Assembly (NCBI GenBank): GCA_027886175.1
Contig: JAJNNQ010000009.1
Location: 8,166,501 to 8,230,500 of the forward strand
Reading direction: 5' to 3'
Length of the DNA stretch: 64,000 bases
Source of the DNA: Phylloscopus collybita
Taxonomy: Eukaryota; Chordata; Aves; Passeriformes; Phylloscopidae
Part shown: positions 23,782 through 35,266 of the stretch, in pieces
How positions within the stretch are numbered: the first letter of the stretch is position 1
Layout: every line of letters starts with the position of its first letter
The notes under the pieces: generated by a model
Told to the model about the DNA's origin: nothing
Seen by the model: the letters and a program-made list of their open reading frames with translations, nothing else
The model's database searches: none
Translations under genes and position numbers: made by a program

Positions 23782-25689
23782 GACCTGTTTCTTTCTAGTA
23801 ATAAACAAAATAAAAATTCTAATTTCCCTGGGTAGCATCAAAATTATATTCTATAAAATATGCACATATACTGCTATAGGTGGGCAAATCCTTAGGCCAT
23901 TTGAATCTTTAGATCTCTTGAACTTTTATATCTGCTGTGTGCAAATTCTGTCGAACACACATTTGGCTGGATCCAGGGCACAAAACTTTTCTTTGTCTAG
24001 AATTAATTTAGTAACTTAAGAGCTCTACAGCATGTTCCCTACCCATGCTAAATCCCACTTCCCCACAGTTCTTAGCACTGTAGAGGCACATAAACATACG
24101 AATATTTTACAGGCATTTCCTTTAGACCTCCAGAACAAAATATTGCTTTTGGTTCGTGTTTGTGTTTTTCCCAAGTAAAACAATCTACACTTATGGCCAG
24201 TAGCTCAAATGTGTCTTTCTGACCTACTGGCTCTGAAATGGTGAAGAATGTAGTTCCTAAAGCACCAAGGCCACACCATAGCTGCTGTGGGATGAAAACA
24301 ACAAGGAAATAATTATATTTCTCTAACAGCTGAAGACTTTAGTTAAAAAGCCTGAGCAATGGGAAATCTCTGGCAAGACACATGTTGCTTCATTCCTCAT
24401 TCATTTCTGCATGAAAGCTGTCTGACCTTTCTGTAGAAGTGGCATTTCTGAAGATCAGGGGCTAGCTGAAGAATTTATGAATATATTGTCACATTTGGAA
24501 TTGGAAATCATTTTCTTCCTTCCAAAATGCCAGTAATATTTCTCCATGACTGTGATGCACATGCTATTGTAGGGCATGGCAATACACTTGTTTCAAAGTG
24601 GGTTTTTTTGTTATTGTAAATTATAAGGTTTGTTATTTGGTTGCCACTAAATATATCACAGGGCCAGAGAATGCTCTCAAAATACCATTATGATCCTTGA
24701 TGGAGCTTGCAGACGTACAACTTAAGGTATGTAAGTCCCCTATGTGTCCACCCAAGAAAGGAACAAGATTCCTGGGGCCAAATCTGCAGCAAGGTGTGAG
24801 CAGCTGCTTGCTGGATTCTCTGGTCTGTGCACACCACTGAGGCAGCTGAAGCCCACCTGGGTGAGGGAGGGGTGAATCAACAGCACGATGAAGCCACAGA
24901 CTACATTTTCTACTCCCTAAACTTGTTCATGGGATCAACGGAGTAGAGGTGCCATTGCTACAACTAATAAATGTGTTTAGTTATCAAACCCATTTCTTTC
25001 TGCCCATCTCCACTGCTTGTATGAAGTTCCAGTGTATCTTAAAAAAACCTGATATCATTTGCACTCCCACCTGGTTTCAGAAAGTTCAGAAAACCTTTTG
25101 AGGCTCTCTTCTGTCATGATGATAACTCCAAAAATACTTTTAGATCCCAGCGGTTTTATTTAACCTTTGATAAAGGTGTAAGGTAAAAGTGTTACTTCTG
25201 GGCCCAAAACTTTTAGCACTGTTTTATAACAAGTTAACAGCAAATGGAGAAAGTATCAAGCCCTGAACAAGGACTTGTATCTAGTTCCATTGCTGGTCTC
25301 TAGCCCAGAGTGCTACATGCTTTGAGCCTTTGAACTTTTGAATCTTTAATACACAGGATGTGCACAATATTACTTCATTCATATACATCTGAAAGTTATG
25401 AATAAAAATGTGCTACAGAAGTCCTAGATCATAACAAAGATCCTAGATGTTTATATAATAAGGACTTAAAGGTAGTCACTGAGCTACCAGACACTAAGGA
25501 GTTCATCTGTGCTCTGGTTTGCGTTAAATGAAGTGGTGAGGCTCACAGTATGCATCGTTGATGTCTACTTTGATATCTAACTTCACTGAAAGTACCTCTG
25601 AAAACTTTGAGTTTGCTATTTGATGCACCTACAGAAGATATTGCAGAACTGACCATTTTTCAGTGGATGTGTCAGTCTCCTTTCCCAGG

Positions 25690-25946
25690 TAACAAGAGAA
25701 AGGACAAGAGGAGATGTCCTCAGGTTGTACCAGGAGGGTTTAGACTGACTACTTGGAAAAATTCCTTCACCTAAAGGGCTACCAAGCATTGGAACAGCCT
25801 GCCCAGGGAAGTGATTGAGTCACCACCCTGGAGGAATTTGAAGGATGTGTAGATGTGGCACTTAGGGCCATGGTTTAGTGGTGGACTTGGCTGAGTTAAT
25901 GGTTGGAGTCAAGGGTCATTTCAAACCTGAATGATTCTATGATTTT
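25690..25946 (+). mobile_element. CR1 LINE 3' fragment, best preserved copy
   Basis: The recognisable CR1 order is AGGACAAGAGGAGATG, CTTCACCTAAAGGGCT, CATTGGAACAGCCTGCCC, the GATGTGTAGATGTGGCACTT block and GGTTTAGTGGTGGACTTGG, ending in ATGATTCTATGATT. The TGTAGATGTGGCACTT version marks a distinct CR1 subfamily. The 5' end is truncated and only the terminal ~257 bp remain. Its good match suggests it is younger than the other copies here. Confidence 0.93.
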
Positions 25947-26042
25947 AGCTAAAGGCCAGAACAATTTTTAGAGGAAATCTTTTGCCTTATATTTTGTTGC
26001 TTACCTTAAGTTGCTATTATTTGTAAACTTTCAGAGCAGAAA

Positions 26043-26071
26043 CCTAACACTGTCTGTGGTACAGTGTTAGG
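26043..26071. repeat. Perfect 11-bp inverted repeat with 7-nt loop
   Basis: CCTAACACTGT (26,043-26,053) and ACAGTGTTAGG (26,061-26,071) are exact complements. They lie about 100 bp after the 3' end of the best-preserved CR1 copy. Confidence 0.9.
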
Positions 26072-26930
26072 AAGGAGGTATTAATCTCTGCAGGAGCTGG
26101 GATTCTGGAAACTGTGATTGCACTGAAACTTTGATGTTTCTGAAACCAGTCCTGTTCTGGGTTTTTTTCTGTGCAATGCTTAGAAGCCTGATTCCTGCTC
26201 AGGATACAAATAATGACAAATTGTCTCAATGTGAAAAAAACCCTCTGGAATGATAAATGTCAACATTTTGTCTACGTATATCCAGAAAACTGCACTCATG
26301 AGACCTGTAAATCAGTGTGCTCTGTTTCTGTTCTTTGAAGTTATTTTTATATCTATTTCCCAAGCAATTGCACATCCTACAATGAGAACTACATATGTCC
26401 CAAGATTAAAATATCAGAAATAAGCAATTTTTAAACTTTTGATGGTCAAAACAAATGATGAGTGCTTTCTTTATATGGTAGCTGAATTTTCAACTCATAC
26501 GCTTCAGTAATTATGCTATGGAAAAATAAAATACAGTTCAGAATAACATTATGTTTTTATTTTGTACTGTTAAAACTGTAAATTGTCCCCTTAGATTGAT
26601 TTTATGTATACATAAATTTGTCCTGTCTTTTTAGAAGTTTGATTTTTTTGTTTAAGTTCTATTTTTATTCTTTTTTTAAGGAACAAACACACAGCATCAG
26701 GTAAATATTTCCGTGAATAGCCTCAGGGTCCCTTGGCAAGAATGTAATTGCCTGTGCACTCTCTGTAACTGAATTGCCTTCCTTAATGATGGGATATTGG
26801 GTTTATAGGCCCCTGACTGCTTCTCTTTAAACCCATTAATTTTCATTTACTTTTTTTAGTGAATGCCCCTTTCTCTTTTTCTTCCTTCATGTTTCTTACC
26901 TGTTTCACAAACTCCCTGCAAAAGTGTAGT

Positions 26931-26993
26931 GAGTGCAAGGAAATAAAGCAGCAAAATGAGTGCAAGGAAATAAAGCAGCAAAATGACTGCAAG
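26931..26993. repeat. 27-bp tandem duplication plus partial third copy
   Basis: Two identical 27-bp units lie at 26,931-26,957 and 26,958-26,984. The next nine bases repeat the unit start with one change. The length is a multiple of three, so an open frame of about 137 codons crosses it, but that frame has no recognisable product. Confidence 0.9.
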
Positions 26994-28850
26994 CTGGCAT
27001 TTACAGACTCCTGCTCCTTTCCAGTGGACGAGTCCTGCATGGCAATTGAATTAACTGATCTTAGAGCACAGGAGCACAAACAGGCTCACTCCTATCACTC
27101 ACAACTGCACCTCCCCAAAGTAAAAGAGGTGCTTTTAGACTCAGAGACCCACAACACTGTGAAGCAATTCTTTCTTTGGGTAAGTATATCTGGGGATGAA
27201 TTTGAGAAACTCATAAGACAAACACAAAGCCCTTCAGCGTGCACCAGCTACAGGTGGCTGCTAGTCCATTAACCTCACCTTCCAAATGGGGCTTAGGAGA
27301 AACCAGCCCATAAAATATACATCATTTAACCACTGATGAAATTACCCAGGGCAGATTATTTGGGTGCTCCTCCATTTTTTTAGACAAGCTTCAGTTCTGT
27401 GCAGGAAAACAGTATGTGACATTTCAACTCCCAAGGTGTTGAGAAAATTAGTGTTTAGGTCAACTGGGCTCTTAAAACTGTAAGAGTGCAATAGTTTGGT
27501 AGAAACAAACAGATTGTAACTGTAATTGTGACATATGCCATATGTAACCCCAAAGCACAATTCTTATATTACTGCTTCTTGCAAAATCAGGTAGAGAAAT
27601 ACTGAAGAATTTCCAGCTCCAGTCTTCTTTAGCTGCAACACAGCCTTATGGTATTGATTAGCAAATCCTATTCAGACACTGTGGGGCAGGAAGTACCATA
27701 CATTCATGAATTGGGGACATGCTGTCAAAGAGAATTCATTTTGCTTTTGGACCAACTAGGGTTGGTTCCTCTAGAACTGGTCCATCATTGCAGTTGAGTT
27801 CTGGGGATCAAGAGAAGAGAAAGGCACTCCTCCTGATGAAGGTGGAGTTTATTTTTACACACCTACTGTGTTCAGCTACCCCGATAGCTGGTGCCCTCTG
27901 CCCTGAGAACTGTGAGAGAGCTGATGGAGGGTTTTGTGCAAGAGAGCACACAGATTTGTGTGATGGGTAGCAGCACTTTGCAAGAGCACTGAAGGGCAGC
28001 AGCTGAACTGAGTGGGCTGCCCAGCTGAATCCATCTAAAGCTCTGAGCCAGGCCAGCTGCTGATACTGCCTGACAGGACCAGGCAAGGAAATCCCTTGGG
28101 AAGGGAGACAGGCTTCCAGGGAAACCCTGGATGTTCGGAGCAGCTTTGAGAGGTGGGTGGAGGTGTTACTAGAAGGACCATCTGATCAGGATGGAAGGGA
28201 AGGAAACAAGCTATCACTAAAGTCACTGAGGATGGGAGTCTTTCACTCCTGTTTTTGTAGCAATTTTTATGCTGTGTCTCCCCAGGTTATGATGTGTTTA
28301 TTCTCGTAGCAATGTCTCATTTACATACATATATGTAATGCTAGAAAATGGGGAAGATTTTCCTCTATGCCACCCCACAGATTATAGCCAGTTTTCAAAG
28401 ACATTTTTGATGAAAACAACTAATTAGTGAAAGTGGAACTCTGTTCTGTATGACTGGCTGCCTACCAGGAGAACTGGAGCAAGTTTTCAGAGTTATTTTC
28501 CCATTTTGAACAAAGTTTTTTACTGTCTTAGTATTTCCTTTTTTTTTTTTCTTTTTTACCAAAAGGAAAAAAAAATTGGGAAAAACTCCCAAACCATACA
28601 ACTGAAAGCTTCTTTCTCCTTTGCACTTGCCTTCCTGCTTTTGTTCTTTTTTTTCCTATTTGACTACAGAAATACGGAGAAAACAAAGACCCAAAAGAAC
28701 CATACCTGAAAAAAATTAAGATTTTAACAGTCCTTTTTCTTGAAAAATTTCTCAAAATCCAAACAAGACAAAGAGTAGGAAGAGTGGAAAGAAAACTTCT
28801 GATGACTAATAAGTCAATTCTTGTCAGAGACTTTTTTTTAATGAGTTGTC

Positions 28851-28873
28851 AGGGTTTCTAGACTAGAAACCCT
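28851..28873. repeat. 23-bp odd palindrome
   Basis: AGGGTTTCTAG (28,851-28,861), a central A, then the exact reverse complement at 28,863-28,873. Confidence 0.92.
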
Positions 28874-31823
28874 CGTTTTCCATTTGAGCCCAGAGGTGAT
28901 ACCTGATAGGCATTTTTCTGCCCTTGGTTTTAATCTTGACTAAATTTTGTAATGCTTTTGTTGGAATCCGGGTTTCCCCAAAGTTAACCTGACAAACCTC
29001 AACTCTCACAGAGCAGACTACCCAAGCACAGGGCTACAACACAGCAGTTGCTGGCTCAGACAGTGAGCACTGGTTTTTTCAGAAAGAGCTGCTCCATCAG
29101 CAGGGCAAAAAGTTCAGGTTAGGATTTCGGTAACTTCAGTCTGGACTAAAAAACATTAGACATTAGACATTAAAGGTTTAACTTTGGGTTTTAAAAATCT
29201 TGCATCAGATCCCAAGCAAAAAGCACTATATTAAATCTCTTTGCTTGGATTATAACCAATTTCTATTGTTATAGTTTAGCAGCTTTTGAAAATCATTTCA
29301 GGAAATCTTTTGTTGTCATAAAACAATACCTTTTTTATTCAGTCCCTGCCATCAATACTTTATGTTTTCATAATATGTCCAATCAATAAAACATTTACTA
29401 TCATTCAATCAGAGAAAAATGTTCAGGATCATCTACTGTACATTGCTTGATGAAAAATTTGTGACAGCTCTAAAGCCAACTGATCAGCAAGATGACTTTT
29501 TAATCATATGCATGGGTGAAAGTATTTTACTAAAAGGAAGACATAAAAAATAAGTAGATAGTTATTACTGAAGCACAGATTGCTTTATATTTTTATCTTC
29601 TAAAATGCAGCTGAGGAGATCATTATTAAGAATGTCATTTTTCAAAAGAATTTGTGGCAGTAACAGCTAGTGAGGCTTTTTTTATTAACTTCAAGAGGGA
29701 ATGCCTGTTACATAATACTACAGCAATTGTTTCAGGGCACAAAATTCAGAGCTAGATGATGAACAGAAAACATTCAAGAGGGCACAGATTCAGAAAGTTG
29801 GTTTAGAAACTGCTGCAGAATTGGCATTATGGATTTCCTGTGTTCTGTATAGTGAACAATAGTGAGTAGTTTTGCTCAGATGAAGTGTATACATTTAGTA
29901 CATGGTCCAAATATTTTCATCTCACTCTGGTAGATACGGAATCTGTTTCTTGGTATGTAGATATGAGATTTCAAGCTGTAATGATAGCATATTAGGTATG
30001 GAGGAGAAGTCCAAAAGGAAAAACAGAGTTTCTTCTCAGGGTGGGATGTGCAGAACAGAATCCATTTGAGAAGGAGAAGTTAAGCTTCATTTATAATTGT
30101 GGATGCATGTTTCAAGCTAAGCTACTGAATTTTATCTACTTCTCTGCCAGTAGGCATGACACTTTTATTTCTTTTTATTTCACCTTCTTCCTAGTAGGCT
30201 TCATTTATTGGCACAGATGAATTCCCATATCAAAGGCAATTTCCAGTTGACTTTAGGACAGTTATTATTTAATTGGCCTCTTTAACTGTCTTTGTCACTA
30301 AAAGCTTCTGAAAACTCTTGTACTTAAAAAAAGGCTTTGGGGCAAATTCCCTGCTGATGTATTTCTATGGAGCTACACTGGTAACAAATTGCTCCTAGGA
30401 AATTCCACTCTCACTGCAGTATGCTAAATTTCTTTTTCTCTGAGAGCTTGCAAAAACTTGATGAAAATCACCAACACCAATGCCCTGGCCAGACACCAAT
30501 AACAACCTCACGAGCCACAGCATCCATCTCCCTAAGCTACTTGAGAGGAGGGCTACTTGAAAGAGGTTCATGGCCTGGACTTACAAAGCAAAGCCTTTAG
30601 AAGGAGACAGTCTTCTTAGCCTAGCTGAACAAGGACAATTTGCTTTGCTTCTCCTTGTGTCTTCACTGAGCACAGGAGGAGGCATTGGGAGGGACCCTGC
30701 AGATCCCTCAGTTTAACAGCCACAACAATTGTACCAAAAGATGTCTGCTCCTCTGGTCAGCAGGTGAAATGGGATAAAATCATTGAAAAATGGTGACCTG
30801 GGACACTGGGTATCAGTAGTCCCTCAGGAGTCTCCACACCATAATCCACAGAGTGGGGGAAACACAATCTTAATCATAATTCATGAGCTGGACAACTTTG
30901 AGATTTCTCCTTATGCTGGGATGTGTTGTACTCATGCTGGTAGGAATAGGTTTGGTCTCACCCATGTCATTGTAAAAAAATATTAGAGTAGCTGGTGGCA
31001 ATGAAATAAGAGACAGTTTGTAATCCAATCTACTTTCCTCATCAGAGATGTTCAGAGAGATAGTTTTTTAACATTGAATTAATAGCACAAGGATTTACTT
31101 CAGAACAAATTGCCCCGTCCCAACAAATGGATCAAAATCTGCTTTAGTTTTCTGAGGGTTGAGAGTGCATGAAGAGGGCCAGGGTAGATTTAGACATAGC
31201 CTGTTTCATGATTGCAAAATTTCTCTGTGTACCATAGTTATTAAAGACCTGTTGATTGACAGGCGAGCAGTGTGTGCATTTGTGCTTCAGTGTGCATAGG
31301 TGAGCAGTCCCCTGAAATATTCCTCATTCATCTGGAAAGCTGCAGGGATAATTGGGCTTGACTCAGAAAGCAGTAGAAACTAGAACAGGAGAGATAATTT
31401 TGGGATATTGTATTAACAAAAGCAAAAGGAGGTCATTTTCCTGAGTATTTTTTCACACACTTACAGCAACCTAAATCTGACAAGCCATCATAAATGCCAC
31501 GCACAAAGATATTTGCATTTCTAAACACACCAAGTGCTTAGAAGCTAAATTCTTTTTCTGTAAGATCATGGGACCTTTGTGAACAAAGCCAGTGCCAAGG
31601 GCTGCCTGTAGGAAACATCTCAGTTAAGGGCTCTATTCTGAACCTTTTTGCATCAGAGCTTTATTTATATCATGTGCCCTTGCATGCATGTTCCCTGCTA
31701 GCTCAGGAGGACATAATCCCACACAAGAAGTATTCCCAGGACACTAAGCAAGACTCCATCAAGGACTCACTTCTGGTATGTCTAAAATGGTTCTGTAATA
31801 ATATTTTTATGCTGACATATATG

Positions 31824-31849
31824 TCCTTCAATCCTTCAATCCTTCAATC
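31824..31849. repeat. 8-bp tandem repeat TCCTTCAA, three copies
   Basis: Three exact copies of TCCTTCAA plus two bases. A small slippage repeat. Confidence 0.9.
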
Positions 31850-33563
31850 ACACTCTAGATGTAAGGCTGTAAGCAAAATAATCCTATGGACAAACGTGTA
31901 TGGATTTGAGCTTTAAAACAAGAAACTTTTATATGATACTGTGGCAACACTCACAGATATAGCCAGGTGGTCTCACTCATATACAGCTACTTCTCTGAAT
32001 AGAAGTGCAGTGGCTCACAAATAAAGAATTATATTGGGTGGGCAACAGTTTTGACTAAACCGAGCCAGAGACGCACACAGGCACAGAGCTCACAGCACAG
32101 CTGTCTGCCCAGGCAGCAACTTGCCTTGAGAACTGGAAGGGAAACCTTCCACAGCCCTGAAAAGCAGGTGGGAGAAGGGAGATATTAACCTATTCCCACA
32201 TGCTTTTGTGTGAGTAATGGCTGTGGCCACAGTTTTGGCTGAATTTAATTGCCTATAAAGGGAGAAGGAAGAATGGCCACTTTGTGAGTCCCAGCTAACC
32301 ACCCTTGTGTCGCAGCCCAGGCTGCAGCAGGGAATAAAAAGAAGCACAGTTTCTTGAGGAACTTCCATGTGGAAGTCTTGCAAGGATGATAAACAAAAAA
32401 ATCTCAGAATATATTCATTCCTGCATATATTAGGTGAGATCACATAAGGGCACATCTGCTGAGGGGCTTCAGCCTCACACCACTTTCAGGTCTTACAGGC
32501 AGAGAAGATGAAACCTGACAACTGCAAATGCTCGTGGCAGAGCCTTCACAAGCAAAGCATGTTTGTCCAAACAGATTGCACACACAGAGGATTTCACCAA
32601 TACCTGATGGCATGTCCAAGAGGCTCTTTGTGAAGGATTTTTTCCACTACTACTTTAATAAATGTTCCCTCTCTATCACAGGGATTATTAACCTCTAGTA
32701 CCAGTTCTATCCCTATAATTTTCTGTCTCCCTCCAGAACAGGCGTTACTGTGTACATTTAAAGAATCCTTCCTAAATAATAATAATTTAAAAATTTCATT
32801 CTTTATACTCCTACTGTTAGTTTTCATCCATTGAATGAAGTAGAGGAATAAGGAAATTAAATGCTCCTTGTTTGCGATTGTTAGTGAAATTATGCAGACA
32901 GATCATTTTCCAATCTTTAATCTAAATAATTCAGTTGCCATAGGATCAAAGTATGTGTTACGCTGCCCTCAGTTTTCCATGTGTTGAATCATCCCTGTTT
33001 CTCTCCAGCACATTTTCCCTGTGATTTGATAATGCTCATAAAGGCAGCTGGCACTGGGTATGGTTGGCATCCAGATTGCTCATTGTTCTAAGCCTTATGT
33101 TCTTGCCTCCTCTTGTAACCATTTACACCCCAAGGAGTGAAACCTTTCCTTGTGTGCACATCGGTGCAAGCACTCAGGACAGTCAGGTCTCTTGCATTCA
33201 TACTGTAGCACATGAAAGCAAATATTGCAAAAAGGCCTAATTTTTCCAAAATGAAATTCATGAAGGAGATTCAATAACATACAAACCAAATTCTGTCCCT
33301 AGTGACACTTATGCGCACTTTCCTCTGCATCAGAATGCAGACGCATGAAATCCATGCAGATTCAGAAAATATTAAACTTCTCAGAGTGCAGGTCTGGTTT
33401 ATTGGCTGTGTTTGAGAATCAGTGGATTGAAACATCCGATAAACTCAGGTGTTACAAGTCCAGGACCTTTTCTTCCCTTCTTTCACACAGAGTTACTCTA
33501 CAGAAGCCTACAAAGCTGCCCCTTGTTAACAGGGGGATGAGTCAGGCCTCAGCAATGGTCTCC

Positions 33564-33595
33564 AGTTATTTGGAGTAAATATACTCCAAATAACT
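33564..33595. repeat. Perfect 14-bp inverted repeat with 4-nt loop
   Basis: Arm AGTTATTTGGAGTA (33,564-33,577) and its exact complement at 33,582-33,595 flank AATA. The stem stops abruptly on both sides and is too short for a typical microRNA precursor. Confidence 0.92.
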
Positions 33596-34905
33596 TTGAA
33601 ATTTTATTTACATATTCGACTAGGTTGTAACTCTTGCAAGGTTTCCAAATCATCAGGCCAGCTTCTTACTTTACTTACAGGGAGTAAAGTATTCTTCATG
33701 CCATTCCATTAATCTGTCTTTTAGAGGCTGCCCTTTTACAGAAGTCCCCCATGGAGGGACACACTCAGATGTCTGAAATGTCTTTTCTAATAATGCAAAA
33801 GCCTCCTTGTGTTGAAATACTTCAAATACCTTACTCTACCCTTATGTGTGTGAATGCTTACTCTTAAATCTCTTTCTATCCTTTTTTTTCTCAGCAAAGA
33901 ATTATTTTTTACTTATACCAAGCCTAACAATGGGGGCCTAATTATACGGAAGCCTCTTGTTTCTATGACATTGAACATAAATTGCATAGAGCCTTTCCTG
34001 TGTCTAGTTCACACAGTTCTAAAAGTAATTCACTTTAACAAACATTTCTGGCTCTCATATTTTAGATTTTAATGGTTTTCAATGCAAACATTTTTTGCTA
34101 CTAGTTTCAAAACTTGTCCTTGTTACAGAGAAAGTTTCTAATTCACGTTTGTGCAGAACCTTGCAACCTTCTCTAATGCAGCTTCTCTTACAGTCTGCTT
34201 AAAATTCCTCTGTGATAAAGAAAAGTCAAACAATTTTTTTATCAGAACAAAATACATTTAAGTTTACAGCCCTATTTTTATCTCCCACACCAAGTTTTGT
34301 TTGATTAACAAGATTGGTTTGAAAATTGCCACATCAGCTTGAAAGAAAAAAATTGTCAGGTTTCCTTGATTATATACATCAGTTGGCTTTGCAACTCAAT
34401 TGTCTTGTTTTATCAATTAGTTAAATAGATGTTCTGAAGTCCTATTCTATTCTGAAAATCCTATTAAAGAGAGATGTAGGAGACAGAGGCACATCACTGG
34501 CATTGCCACAATAGGTGTAGCTAGATGGAAAATCTTAATGTTGTAATAATTTTGAGGATTTTTAGCACTGAAATTCAGATCGTGGAGTTAGGCATAAAAG
34601 TGCTGCAAGGAGGACTGAAAAAAATTAGGGCATTGCAGAGGAGAAGGGAAAAAGATAAACTCGCAGCTCCTCCTGCAACTTGGAATCACAGCAGCAGGTA
34701 GCATCACAAGCATTTCTGCATAACAAGCAGCCCTTAGAATCTGACACACTGTAGAGAGGCTCTTCTTTGAGATCTGTGTAAAGAATAGCCTTTCTCAGCT
34801 CAGGAGTCACAGGGCTGGTCCAAGATAGATGAGAGCCCAGACTAATTTGAAATAGTCATCCAAATCAGTGCTGTTCTTTCCTTGAACAGGTTTTGGTTTG
34901 GGTAA

Positions 34906-34925
34906 TTTTTTTTTTTTTTTTTTTT
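34906..34925. repeat. 20-bp poly(T) tract
   Basis: An uninterrupted T run about 150 bp before the reverse-strand CR1 fragment. No retroposon boundary can be seen. Confidence 0.9.
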
Positions 34926-35079
34926 CTCTGAAACATTTAACTGGAGGGGGGAATCGTTCTGTGGACTTTAAGATTAAACACTATTTGTTTATGGTTTGCA
35001 CAGAGTAAACCCTAAAACCAAAGATAAAAACTTCAAAAGACTGTTGAGGGCACATCCCTGGACACAGAAGTCCTCACAG

Positions 35080-35266
35080 GAGCTGCCCAGCCTCTTCTTG
35101 AAAGCCCTCAATGACACATTGTCCTGAGTTGGACTCTTGCCCCCCTACCAGCTATAAAGTTGTTCCTAACATCCAGGCAGAATCTTCTCTCTTCCAAATT
35201 AAACCAATATCTCTTTGTTCCTCCCAGCAGGCAAGCAAAGCAGTGATCTCTGTTGTCCTTTCTGTT
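35080..35266 (-). mobile_element. CR1 LINE fragment, reverse orientation
   Basis: On the plus strand the complement of CR1 is readable: GCCCAGCCTCTTCTTGAAAG, then AAGTTGTTCCTAACATCCAG, the TTCCAAATTAAACCAATATC block and CCCAGCAGGCAAGCAAAGCA. The extreme 3' terminus is missing or eroded. It is the only reverse-oriented CR1 I recognise here. Confidence 0.8.

Larger units (their letters stand above)
25947..35079. other. Gene-free intergenic DNA between CR1 copies
   Basis: Apart from the tandem repeats, palindromes and T run listed separately, I see nothing functional. A T-rich block with following A-rich blocks near 28,540-28,575 is low complexity. Confidence 0.65.

Noticed and set aside
26859..27272. 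137-codon Cys/Lys-rich ORF
   Set aside because: Part of its length comes from a recent 27-bp tandem duplication. No signal peptide arrangement or family is recognisable.
34625..34810. Cys-rich 61-codon minus-strand ORF as a small secreted peptide
   Set aside because: The cysteine cluster is CLLCRNACDATCCC-like, without a signal peptide or a known spacing pattern.
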